From positions 62,001 to 126,000 of the forward strand of contig JAYVUK010000038.1 in the NCBI GenBank assembly GCA_043787975.1: a stretch of DNA of 64,000 nt, given 5' to 3'. Source of the DNA: JAPLDA01 sp043787975 (GTDB lineage Bacteria; Bacteroidota; Bacteroidia; AKYH767-A; 2013-40CM-41-45). The notes under the pieces are model-generated. The model was not told the origin of the DNA, did no database searches, and saw nothing but the letters and a program-made list of their open reading frames with translations. The position numbers and the translations under genes were made by a program. Of this stretch, positions 1-7,626 are shown one piece after another. Every line of letters begins with the position of its first letter. Positions within the stretch are counted from its first letter, which is position 1.

Positions 1-1455
1 TACAGAATAAAAATAGATGCCACTGTTCGCAAAAGAAATATCAATTTCAAAAGTTGATTTATGGGTCGAGTAAATAATTCTTCCGGTTATATCAGTTACT
101 TCCAGTTCTTTTATCTTTTCTCTCACATCATTAAATTGAAAATGAAAAAACCCTTCCACTGAAGGGTTTGGAAATATATTTAGTTTAATTTGAAAAATGT
201 TCTGCTCATTTATTCCAGTTAAACTATCACAAGAACTACCTGTTAATGCACCAAGGCGATAGTTTGGATAGTTTGGCAAAGTGTGTTCACAATAGGATGG
301 CAGTTGAATGTTATGCAATTGAACATCGCATGCTAACCCCAAACTATCAGGTGAATTTATTGTTGTGAAAGATTGTAATATTAAATAAGGACCGTCAGAA
401 ATGTATATTTTACCATCGTAAGCCAATTGTGAAAATAAGAATCCGGCAGTGGTGTCATTAGTTGCAACTGGTATTTTAGACCCTGTGATATCGGCAGCAT
501 TCAAATCAAATTGTAAGATTGTGTCATGCGTGACAAGATATAAAAACCTTGAACTTGGAGAAAATGAAAGTCCACCTCCCCCCCCAAGTTGATTTGGATT
601 AGAATAAATAAACTGATGATTGCTAAAAAGCCCTGTGCATCGATTGAAATCAAATAAATGAAGGTCAGGAAAAGCTAAATTGTCACTGGTATTATAATGC
701 GACCACCATGTACTCGTTGCAAGTTTACTACCGTCAGGAGAAAATTCAGTTTGCCCGGCCCCATCGTGCCATGGTCCAGGAATAATAGGATCAAATGTTT
801 GTGTATATGGTCCCTGTATACCGTCGGGTGTTAGTAATAAAGTATAAAAAATATTCCCTGTTAAATTATGGGTCACTATCCACCAATCTCTTCCATTGGC
901 ATGTTTTACGGCCGATAAAAAACCAATTGTTAATACATTATTAATAATAACTTGATTTTTTTCAATCACTGCTCCAAGTCCTCCCTGCTGAGACATATCT
1001 ACTATACTATAATACAATTTTGATGGTTCAAGTTCAGGACTGCTATAGTCACAGCTTTCATGAAATAAATAATATATATCCTTGTAACCAGGAGCAGGAA
1101 GTATAAGATTCCCATCTTGAACTGTACCACCATATAATGCGCAGTTATTATCAATACAAGATCCCGGATTTAGGCTATCTCCATCATACATTTCATTATT
1201 TAATGCATTTGCAATGTAACAACCATTGGTATAGAATAGAAGATTTCCAGAAGTATCTGAAATCGCACCTTCCGTTAGCGAAAAATTCATTGGGCGAATT
1301 GTAGGGTACACATTGGGAGTACCTGACATAAAATCAATATTTATTGGTGTATTACCTGTTCCATGCACACCCATTAGCCAAAAATTATCAATTCCTGTTT
1401 GGGCGTTTGCAAATGGGGCAAATAGAAAATAAATTCCTATTAGAAATTTTTTCAT
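1..1455 (-). CDS. T9SS-sorted secreted propeller-like protein, 3' end outside window
   Basis: Read directly from the minus strand, 485 codons without a stop; the stop codon lies beyond base 1. It begins MKKFLIGIYFLFAPFANAQ, a clear signal peptide ending at a typical Ala-x-Ala-Gln site. The body has repeated statements of the kind found in WD40/PQQ-like beta-propeller secreted proteins (LFDFN, LAYDGKIYISDG). The C-terminus carries FPNPS followed by a segment ending SGIYFYSV, the hallmark of a type A T9SS sorting domain, so probably only a few residues are missing. A run of eight G (C578-585 on the plus strand) lies inside the coding frame. A possible promoter sits only 4 bases before the start codon. 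The binding target or enzymatic role is unknown. Confidence 0.85.
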   Translation of the reverse strand, partial: MKKFLIGIYFLFAPFANAQTGIDNFWLMGVHGTGNTPINIDFMSGTPNVYPTIRPMNFSLTEGAISDTSGNLLFYTNGCYIANALNNEMYDGDSLNPGSCIDNNCALYGGTVQDGNLILPAPGYKDIYYLFHESCDYSSPELEPSKLYYSIVDMSQQGGLGAVIEKNQVIINNVLTIGFLSAVKHANGRDWWIVTHNLTGNIFYTLLLTPDGIQGPYTQTFDPIIPGPWHDGAGQTEFSPDGSKLATSTWWSHYNTSDNLAFPDLHLFDFNRCTGLFSNHQFIYSNPNQLGGGGGLSFSPSSRFLYLVTHDTILQFDLNAADITGSKIPVATNDTTAGFLFSQLAYDGKIYISDGPYLILQSFTTINSPDSLGLACDVQLHNIQLPSYCEHTLPNYPNYRLGALTGSSCDSLTGINEQNIFQIKLNIFPNPSVEGFFHFQFNDVREKIKELEVTDITGRIIYSTHKSTFEIDISFANSGIYFYSV

Positions 1456-1459
1456 TCTA

Positions 1460-1490
1460 TAAAAGTAAGTCAAAAAATGCCGCTCCGCAA
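1460..1490 (-). promoter_or_regulatory. Bacteroidota-type promoter for the gene starting at 1455
   Basis: Minus strand reads TTG (1490-1488), 20 bases, then TACTTTTA (1467-1460), one base off the TAnnTTTG consensus. The start codon follows after 4 bases, so a transcript from here would be nearly leaderless. A small hairpin (GCTCCG/CGGAGC, 1482-1498) overlaps the -33 element. Confidence 0.4.
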
Positions 1491-1500
1491 TTCGGAGCCC

Positions 1501-1743
1501 ACCTCCTGATAGGAATTCTCCTGTCAGGTTTTATATTTTTGTTGTCAATGATTTAAAAATATTTTTTGCTTTATGTCTGAGCCACGAATTATTCTGAAGC
1601 CTCTACTCTGGTATTGGGAGAAGAAGTAATTAGTTTGTTTGATGACATTGAAAACTTTAAATCTTGTCATTTATTGATTGTCCAATATGTTGATGAATAA
1701 CTTTCATAAAACCTGACAGGAGAATTCCTACCTGTCAGGAGGT
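1501..1743. repeat. Inverted repeat pair around a gene-free spacer
   Basis: Bases 1501-1533 and 1707-1743 are near-perfect inverted copies, differing mainly by a four-base insertion in the right arm. Each arm contains a GGAATTCTCC-type core, and the right arm is itself palindromic (CCTGACAGG / CCTGTCAGG). The roughly 170 bases between the arms hold no convincing gene. This could be a MITE-like element or two oppositely placed copies of an interspersed repeat. Confidence 0.65.
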
Positions 1744-1752
1744 TGGCCCAAT

Positions 1753-1791
1753 AAAAAACAAGCCACATTCAATAGAAAAGAATGTGGCTTG
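1753..1791 (-). terminator. Rho-independent terminator of the 1827-3155 gene
   Basis: A perfect 12-bp stem (1759-1770 with 1780-1791) and a 9-base loop are followed, on the minus strand, by a T-rich run (1753-1758). It lies 36 bases past the stop codon of the adjacent minus-strand gene. Confidence 0.85.
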
Positions 1792-1826
1792 CATATGAAA
1801 GAAAAATATCGGGACTGTCGATTAGG

Positions 1827-3155
1827 TCAGTGTTGAATAACAAACATCTTTGCTGAAGTGATGGAATTTTCTTCAGATAACAGGTAGGTTCCGGCTTCCA
1901 ATGAGGAGACATCAACACTAAACGTATTCGTTGAACCATCGTGAACAGGAATATTCATTACCTTCCTTCCTGCAATATCCATGATACAATATTGTATCTT
2001 CTCATTTGTATTTTTTATTGAGACGTTCAGTCTGGCGAAAGCCGGATTGGGATATAGAGAGAATCTTTCATTCGAATTTGTTTCCCTGATGGAAGTAAAT
2101 GTTCCTCCACTCCACTTGCCGGCAAAATTCTGTCCGCTGCCAGCCAATTCTCCGAAGGAATAAAGAGTACCATTGTAAACTGCCTGAGTTCGGCTTCCCG
2201 CTGCCAGATCAGTTCCTAAAACGGTCCATGAAATACCATCCCAATATGCCGCACGGTTTGCCGTAACACTATTCACTTGCCAATAAGTACCTCCAACAAA
2301 TAACTTGTTACCGGCAGAAAGAAACGACTGCACAATGGCTGTACTTCCACCGACACCACCACCTACATCTGCCCAATTGGAACCGTCCCATGAAGCAACA
2401 TGATTTACACCAACACTTCCTGCCATTAAGAAATTCCCTCCAACATATAATTTATTGTTGAATACGGCCAACGCCCTGGCTATATTTATAAAACCACCGG
2501 TTACACCACCACTTACATCGCTCCAGGTTGTTCCATTCCACCGTGCAATGTGATTCGCACTTACTCCATCGATGGAAATGAAGTTGCCTGCAGCGTATAG
2601 TTCTCCATTGTAGGATGCCAGTGACAGGACATTAATATTACTGCCGGATCCCGGATCTAATGCAGTCCAGGTGCTTCCATTCCATTTTGCAACTCCATGA
2701 TTTCCGGCACCTGAACCACTCCCTCCTGCATACAATTCCCCATTGTGAATCGCAAAACAATTTACAGTGCCGATTGGTAAGTTTGTTCCTAACGGACTCC
2801 AATTGGTACCGTTCCAACTGGCAACATTATGAATAGGAATGCCTCCTGCAGAATCAAGATAACCACCTGCTATCAATTGATTATTAAATACGATCATTGC
2901 ATTTACCACATTTGTAAGCGCGTTGTACTGGAATCCTCCGCCAACCGCGCTCCATGAAGTGCCATCCCATTTGGCTATGCCGAGGCATTGATTGCCATCA
3001 GCATGTTCAAAGTTTCCACTGGCGTATAAATTTCCGTTGTAAACAACTGAACCCATTACATAGTTATCCATGCCGCTGCCAACAGCTACCCATTGAGCAT
3101 TGACAATGGCAGAAAATAAAACAATAATAATTGAAAGAGTAATTTTTGTCTTCAT
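1827..3155 (-). CDS. T9SS-sorted protein with repeated NG-LYAGG-F units
   Basis: Secreted protein of 442 residues. The start MKTKITLSIIIVLFSAIVNA is preferred over an upstream in-frame start at 3200 because it begins a clean signal peptide and the upstream start would overlap the promoter. The body is built of about seven 45-50 residue units with the pattern NG-LYAGG-F followed by A-WDG-W--VG, expected to fold as a beta-propeller. The C-terminus (LYPNPA then LEAGTYLLS) is a type A T9SS sorting domain, predicting export across the outer membrane and attachment to the surface or release. The gene at 24604 has the same architecture and is probably a paralogue. Ligand unknown. Confidence 0.85.
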   Translation of the reverse strand: MKTKITLSIIIVLFSAIVNAQWVAVGSGMDNYVMGSVVYNGNLYASGNFEHADGNQCLGIAKWDGTSWSAVGGGFQYNALTNVVNAMIVFNNQLIAGGYLDSAGGIPIHNVASWNGTNWSPLGTNLPIGTVNCFAIHNGELYAGGSGSGAGNHGVAKWNGSTWTALDPGSGSNINVLSLASYNGELYAAGNFISIDGVSANHIARWNGTTWSDVSGGVTGGFINIARALAVFNNKLYVGGNFLMAGSVGVNHVASWDGSNWADVGGGVGGSTAIVQSFLSAGNKLFVGGTYWQVNSVTANRAAYWDGISWTVLGTDLAAGSRTQAVYNGTLYSFGELAGSGQNFAGKWSGGTFTSIRETNSNERFSLYPNPAFARLNVSIKNTNEKIQYCIMDIAGRKVMNIPVHDGSTNTFSVDVSSLEAGTYLLSEENSITSAKMFVIQH

Positions 3156-3199
3156 CGTGTTTAGTTTTAAAGATTCGTGTTTAAAGATTAATGATAACA

Positions 3200-3231
3200 C
3201 AAAGATGTGCCTGTCACGATGCCGATTACAA
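3200..3231 (-). promoter_or_regulatory. Promoter of the 1827-3155 gene
   Basis: Minus strand: TTG (3231-3229), 21-base spacer, CATCTTTG (3207-3200), one base from TAnnTTTG. It predicts a leader of about 40 bases before the start at 3155 and argues against the longer reading frame starting at 3200. Confidence 0.45.
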
Positions 3232-3272
3232 TCCGTAAGAGAAGGGAAACGATGTAAGGGTTGGTACGGATA

Positions 3273-3908
3273 TCAGTCTTTCACCAATCCGTTGTCGATG
3301 GCAAAACGGACCAGCCCTACAATGGATTTGGCTCCTGTTTTCCGAAAAATATTTTTTCGATGTGATTCTACCGTACGTTCACTGATGAAAAGTTTTTCAG
3401 CAATTTGCTGGTTTGAAAATTCCTTGGCTACTAAATTCAGTACTTCCAGTTCGCGCAACGTGAGGTGAAATTCCGCACCGCTTGATTTCATGTTGACAAT
3501 TCCTTCGGCCACTTCGCTGCTGAAATATTTTTCGTTGCGTGAAATCTTCAACAGTGCTTTGCGAAGTTCATCCCTTCCAGCATTTTTCAACACATAGCCG
3601 GAGACTCCGTTTTTCAGCAATTCGTTGATGTTAAACTCAGCAGCGGAAACCGTAAGAACAAGAACTTTTACATCCGGTTTTTGCTGACGTAATTTTTTAG
3701 TGAATTCAATACCTGTCATTCCGGGCATGCTGATGTCGGTGATCACAATATCCGGGTTGCACAGAACGATTTCTCTCAACGCATCATCACCGCGCGTTGC
3801 TTCACCAACAATCGTGAAGGTATCATCATCACGAAGAAGTGAACGCATGCCGTCCAGCATGATCTGGTGATCGTCAAGAAGAAATAACTTGATTTTCTCC
3901 ATCTTCAT
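3273..3908 (-). CDS. NarL/LuxR-type response regulator
   Basis: A 211-residue two-component regulator. The receiver domain occupies about residues 6-122, with acidic pocket D12-D13, phospho-acceptor D58 in the TDISMPGMTG motif, switch T86 and conserved K108. A LuxR-type helix-turn-helix fills about residues 148-205 (LTLREL through SERTVESHRKNIF). The 5' end overlaps the 3' end of the upstream histidine kinase gene by 35 bases, so the two are cotranscribed and almost certainly a cognate pair. Start may be Met1 or Met3. Targets cannot be read from the sequence. Confidence 0.93.
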   Translation of the reverse strand: MKMEKIKLFLLDDHQIMLDGMRSLLRDDDTFTIVGEATRGDDALREIVLCNPDIVITDISMPGMTGIEFTKKLRQQKPDVKVLVLTVSAAEFNINELLKNGVSGYVLKNAGRDELRKALLKISRNEKYFSSEVAEGIVNMKSSGAEFHLTLRELEVLNLVAKEFSNQQIAEKLFISERTVESHRKNIFRKTGAKSIVGLVRFAIDNGLVKD

Positions 3909-5886
3909 TTTTAATTACCAAAATAGTGTTGCCGAGCGAAACAAAAATAGAAACGACTGTCCCTTTGTTTAGTTGTGAATCAATCTCAATTTGTCCGTTG
4001 ATCAAACTCAGACGTGAATTAATATTATACCATCCATTTCCTTTTCCTTCATCCAGTTTTTTAACTTCAAAACCGAAGCCGTTGTCTTCAATCATTACCG
4101 TAAGTTCCTGGTCATTGAACATTAGCTGGACGCTTACTTCCTTGGCTCCTGAATATTTGATAATGTTATTCAGCCATTCCTGCACAATTCTGAATACGTT
4201 GATCTCCACCGTGCTTCCGAAACGTGGAATATTTTCGGCTGCGTCAAAGCTCACATGAATCTTCCCGCTCTTGTTGATGCTTGCTGCAACTTCGTTCAAA
4301 GCTGACGGAAGCCCGAAACGAATGAGCTGAACAGGCATCATGCGATGCGAAATATTTCGAAGCTCCGTGAAAGAATGATCAATGAGATTTAGCGTGCTGG
4401 TTAGCAACGGTTCAGACTGCACGTTATTTATCAATGAAAGTGATTCCACATTCAGACGCGCAGCAGACAACACCTGGCCGAGACCATCGTGCAATTCTCC
4501 CGCAAGATGTTTCCGTTCTTCCTCCTGCGCCATGATCATGGATTGAACACGGAGTTTTTCCTGCTTCAACATTTCTTCATTGAGAATTTTTTTCTGCTTC
4601 AACTGATTCCTGTTATACAACAGCACGGAGATAATTACAATGAATACAAGCACTACAATAAGAACCGAAAATTTTGTTTTTGCTGTTAACAATTGCTTTT
4701 CTTTTGTTTCAACGCTGGCAGTAAGCAACGCATTTTCCTTCTCTTTCCTTTCTGTCTGGTATTTCGTTTCCATCTCTGCAACCTGCTTTGTCTTTGATTC
4801 ATTGATCATGGAATCGCTCACCTCCTTAAAAATCGTATGGTACTCATATGCTTTCTGAAAATTATTTTTTGAAGCATATAAACCTGCCATTTTTTCTGAG
4901 ACGTTACGAAGGATGAGCCGATCACCGATTTCCTGTGACAGCTTAAACGCCTTATCGCCATATTGGATGGCTTCGCTGTTTTTTCCAAGGCTGTTTAATT
5001 CAATGGAGATATTTGACAGTTCCATGGCCATGCCCGACTTATCATCAAGCTCTGTTTTAATTTCTAGAACCTTTTTATAACCTTTCAGTGCCCTCACATG
5101 GTCTCCATCGGAACCGTACATTCCTGCCAGGTTATTCAATGTATTTGCGATGCCGAATTGATCGTTCAGCTCTTCTTTAATTTTTAATGAACGTTCATAA
5201 AACTCAATGGCTTTCGTTTTCTGTCCCAGATCTTCATAGATGGTGGCAAGAGAATTCAAATCATTGGCGATTCCATTTTGATTGTCAATTGATTCATAAA
5301 TTTTTAACCCGGCATCCAGGTATTGAATTGCTTTGTCACGTGATTCCATCCTGTAATAAAGATTACCGATGTTACTCATGTTCGCTGCAATGTTCATGGA
5401 GTCATGCATCTCCTCTTGAATTGCCAGTGCTTTCAGGTCATAATAAAGAGCGGAATCGTATTCGGATTTGTAATAGTGATTCAGTCCGAGATTGGCAAGA
5501 CTCTTAGCCATGATAGCTTTGTCGTCATGCTTCTTCCCGATTTCCATTTCAAGAAAATAGTACGAAGATGCGCTGTCATAATTTCCCTGGAAGCTATGAA
5601 TAACACCAAGCAGGTTTAGTAACCTCGCTTCTTTCTCATAGTTATGTAAAGCAACTGCGAGACGCATTCCCTCTTGTGCATATTGTTTGGATTTTTCCGG
5701 TTCACCTTTAAAGAGACGAATCGCCATTTCAGTTAAGCAGTTGAGCTTTACAGAATCGGGTGCCGAGACCATCATCTTCTCTATGCTGTCGATTGGGATA
5801 CCCTTAAGCGACTGCGCAGAAAGTTCCGTTAAAGAAAAAAAACATATCAGCAACATCACATTAAACAAAAATATCTTTTTAATCAT
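3874..5886 (-). CDS. TPR-repeat sensor histidine kinase (HisKA_3 type)
   Basis: A 670-residue membrane kinase. A signal peptide (1-25, ending LSAQ) precedes about seven tetratricopeptide repeats (roughly 30-360), which should lie outside the cytoplasmic membrane. A coiled coil and one membrane segment (about 406-425) connect to a cytoplasmic dimerisation domain with phospho-acceptor H466 in GELHDGLGQ, then a HATPase domain (DNGFGF, GNGWYNI) to about residue 655. This is the NarX/DesK-like class that pairs with LuxR-type regulators, and the overlapping regulator gene downstream fits. The extracytoplasmic TPR sensor is common in Bacteroidota; the signal it reads is unknown. A -7 element lies only 8 bases ahead of the start. 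Confidence 0.92.
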   Translation of the reverse strand: MIKKIFLFNVMLLICFFSLTELSAQSLKGIPIDSIEKMMVSAPDSVKLNCLTEMAIRLFKGEPEKSKQYAQEGMRLAVALHNYEKEARLLNLLGVIHSFQGNYDSASSYYFLEMEIGKKHDDKAIMAKSLANLGLNHYYKSEYDSALYYDLKALAIQEEMHDSMNIAANMSNIGNLYYRMESRDKAIQYLDAGLKIYESIDNQNGIANDLNSLATIYEDLGQKTKAIEFYERSLKIKEELNDQFGIANTLNNLAGMYGSDGDHVRALKGYKKVLEIKTELDDKSGMAMELSNISIELNSLGKNSEAIQYGDKAFKLSQEIGDRLILRNVSEKMAGLYASKNNFQKAYEYHTIFKEVSDSMINESKTKQVAEMETKYQTERKEKENALLTASVETKEKQLLTAKTKFSVLIVVLVFIVIISVLLYNRNQLKQKKILNEEMLKQEKLRVQSMIMAQEEERKHLAGELHDGLGQVLSAARLNVESLSLINNVQSEPLLTSTLNLIDHSFTELRNISHRMMPVQLIRFGLPSALNEVAASINKSGKIHVSFDAAENIPRFGSTVEINVFRIVQEWLNNIIKYSGAKEVSVQLMFNDQELTVMIEDNGFGFEVKKLDEGKGNGWYNINSRLSLINGQIEIDSQLNKGTVVSIFVSLGNTILVIKNEDGENQVISS

Positions 5887-5894
5887 AACCGTAT

Positions 5895-5902
5895 CAAATA
5901 TA
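5895..5902 (-). promoter_or_regulatory. Probable -7 element of the kinase-regulator operon
   Basis: Minus strand TATATTTG matches TAnnTTTG exactly. No TTG was found at the usual -33 distance. The start codon at 5886 follows after 8 bases, implying a very short leader. Confidence 0.4.
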
Positions 5903-5933
5903 GCAGGTCGTAAAATAACTAATAACTAATAAC

Positions 5934-6431
5934 TTACCTTCTCACAGCATAAATCAATTCATCATCATATTCTCCATTTTTAAAAAAGGTTTTTTCAAAA
6001 CGAGCTTCAAGTTTAAAACCTGCTTTTTCAATCACACGTTGAGACGCTAGGTTCGTTCCGAAAGGCCTTGCAAAAATTCTGTTGATGTCCAGATTTTTAA
6101 AACCATAATCAACCAATTGAACCACTGCTTTTGTCATAATTCCGTTTCCCCAGAAAGGCTCAGCTAACCAATATCCCAATTCTGCATTCTTGCGCTCTAT
6201 ATCTGCCAGCGGATGAATTCCAATACCTCCAACAGCTCGACCTTTAACGTCTATGGCAAACAATCGCAACGGAGAAGTTTGTGATGCAAACTCAATAAAT
6301 GCTTTACCTTTTTCGATGGTATAAGGATGCGGAAACTGATCCATCATAAACTTTGCAATGTTCTTGTTGTTTGCAAATTTTACAAGGTCGTCTAAATCAT
6401 CAATCGTCCAGGCACGTAATGTGAAATCCAT
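5934..6431 (-). CDS. GNAT N-acetyltransferase, RimJ/RimL type
   Basis: A 165-residue acetyl-CoA-dependent acetyltransferase. It shows the beta-strand segment AVGGIGIHPL, the family pattern AELGYWLAEPFWGNG (acetyl-CoA loop region) and the C-terminal RVIEKAGFKLEARFEK typical of RimJ/RimL proteins. This family acetylates N-termini of ribosomal proteins or small amines; the substrate here cannot be assigned. It lies 47 bases upstream of the kinase gene on the same strand and may be a separate unit, since a -7 box sits between them. Confidence 0.85.
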   Translation of the reverse strand: MDFTLRAWTIDDLDDLVKFANNKNIAKFMMDQFPHPYTIEKGKAFIEFASQTSPLRLFAIDVKGRAVGGIGIHPLADIERKNAELGYWLAEPFWGNGIMTKAVVQLVDYGFKNLDINRIFARPFGTNLASQRVIEKAGFKLEARFEKTFFKNGEYDDELIYAVRR

Positions 6432-6503
6432 AAATTCTGATTCGTTCTTTTAAAATAAATATTTACTTAAACGAAATACGCAATTTCGCAGCTGGTATCC
6501 AAA

Positions 6504-6511
6504 TATCTTTG
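6504..6511 (+). promoter_or_regulatory. Probable -7 element for the 6532 gene
   Basis: TATCTTTG matches TAnnTTTG, 20 bases before the start codon. No clear -33 TTG. Confidence 0.35.
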
Positions 6512-6531
6512 CAGTTCTCTAAAAACCATTC

Positions 6532-7035
6532 ATGATGAAAAGCCATCTTCTGCTTCCCTTATTTCTTTGTTTTATAGTATTCCAAAATTTTGCAGCAGGT
6601 CAAAATACTGATCGCAAAGATTTGCATGACCTGATCGATTTGCGAAGGGAAAAGTTCGATTCCTACTCCCGCTCGATTGAAAAGAAAAGCGGATTCTTTG
6701 GAAACAAAACAAAGAAGGATATTCAGCATAGCAATGATGTATTGACTGAAATCGTTGAGACGGATAATCGAATCATCGGTTTACTTAATCGGGTGGTCGA
6801 TTTTAAGAGTTATGAAAAGGTAAACCGGAACTATGATTTATTACAAAACGATGAACGATTGAACAACCTCAGGCAAGCAACGGATACATTAACCAAACAA
6901 GTTGATACATTGGTTATCACGAATGCTTCTCTTAAAAGCAAAACAAAAAAATTGCAATGGTTACTATTTATTCTATCGGCTTTACTGATCTGGTCGCTCG
7001 TTTCAAGGAGAAGAAAAAAAGTTTCTGAAATTTAA
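6532..7035 (+). CDS. Unrecognised protein with signal peptide and C-terminal membrane anchor
   Basis: 167 residues, no recognised family. A signal peptide (about 1-23, ending AAGQ) is followed by a highly charged, helical, coiled-coil-like region (25-138). One membrane segment (LLFILSALLIWSLV, about 145-158) and an Arg/Lys-rich tail (SRRRKKVSEI) follow, so the helical part should face the periplasm and the tail the cytoplasm. Met1 and Met2 are both possible starts. It is transcribed alone, convergent with the TerB-like gene. Confidence 0.65.
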   Translation: MMKSHLLLPLFLCFIVFQNFAAGQNTDRKDLHDLIDLRREKFDSYSRSIEKKSGFFGNKTKKDIQHSNDVLTEIVETDNRIIGLLNRVVDFKSYEKVNRNYDLLQNDERLNNLRQATDTLTKQVDTLVITNASLKSKTKKLQWLLFILSALLIWSLVSRRRKKVSEI

Positions 7036-7106
7036 AAGTTCCTTTCCTATTCCCGTTTTATCGGGAGAGTGCGATTTAGAGTAAGACCAATCTAGAATCT
7101 CAAAAA

Positions 7107-7472
7107 CTAATCTACTTCCTCGGGTTCCCAGGCAGCAAACAACTCATTGAGAAAAATATTTTCGTCACGCGTAATTTTATTATCCGCTTTCACCAGTTGC
7201 ACGGCAAAGTCCAGGAATTTTGTCCGGTCATCCTGCGTTGAATCTTCGTAAAAGTCGTCCATTGCTTTATGAAAATAAAGAATGTAATCTTCAGGCGCAA
7301 TCATACTCACCACATCCGTTTCTTCCTCCATCTGGTAGTCCGTAAGCGCATAGTCAACTAAAAATTTCCGTATTACAATGTCTTCATCTGCACTAAACTC
7401 TCCATCTACAGCCGAGAGAATTTGCAGCATTTGGTAACCCGCTTCTGCTTTGGTTAATTTACGATCTTCCAT
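7107..7472 (-). CDS. TerB-like protein
   Basis: A 121-residue acidic, all-helical protein. It has the two-fold TerB pattern: AEAGYQMLQILSAVDGEFSADE near residue 10 and FLDFAVQLVKADNKITRDE near residue 85, each an acidic loop of the type that binds metal in TerB. TerB-like proteins were named from tellurite resistance but most single-gene members have no known role. No other ter genes are nearby, so a tellurite function is not supported. Confidence 0.75.
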   Translation of the reverse strand: MEDRKLTKAEAGYQMLQILSAVDGEFSADEDIVIRKFLVDYALTDYQMEEETDVVSMIAPEDYILYFHKAMDDFYEDSTQDDRTKFLDFAVQLVKADNKITRDENIFLNELFAAWEPEEVD

Positions 7473-7626
7473 GTTGTTCTTTTAAAATCTGATTGAAAAG
7501 TAAAGAACATTTTCGTCAACACAAAAAATATTTTCCAAAACTTTCTGTTAGAAATTCTTCAGGAACCATTCATACATTTACAATCTAATTAAATACCTTT
7601 ACCTCCCTCACGATCCTATTTACTTC

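Noticed and set aside
7107..7472. Tellurite resistance operon
   Set aside because: Only a single TerB-like gene; no terC, terD or terZ homologues nearby.
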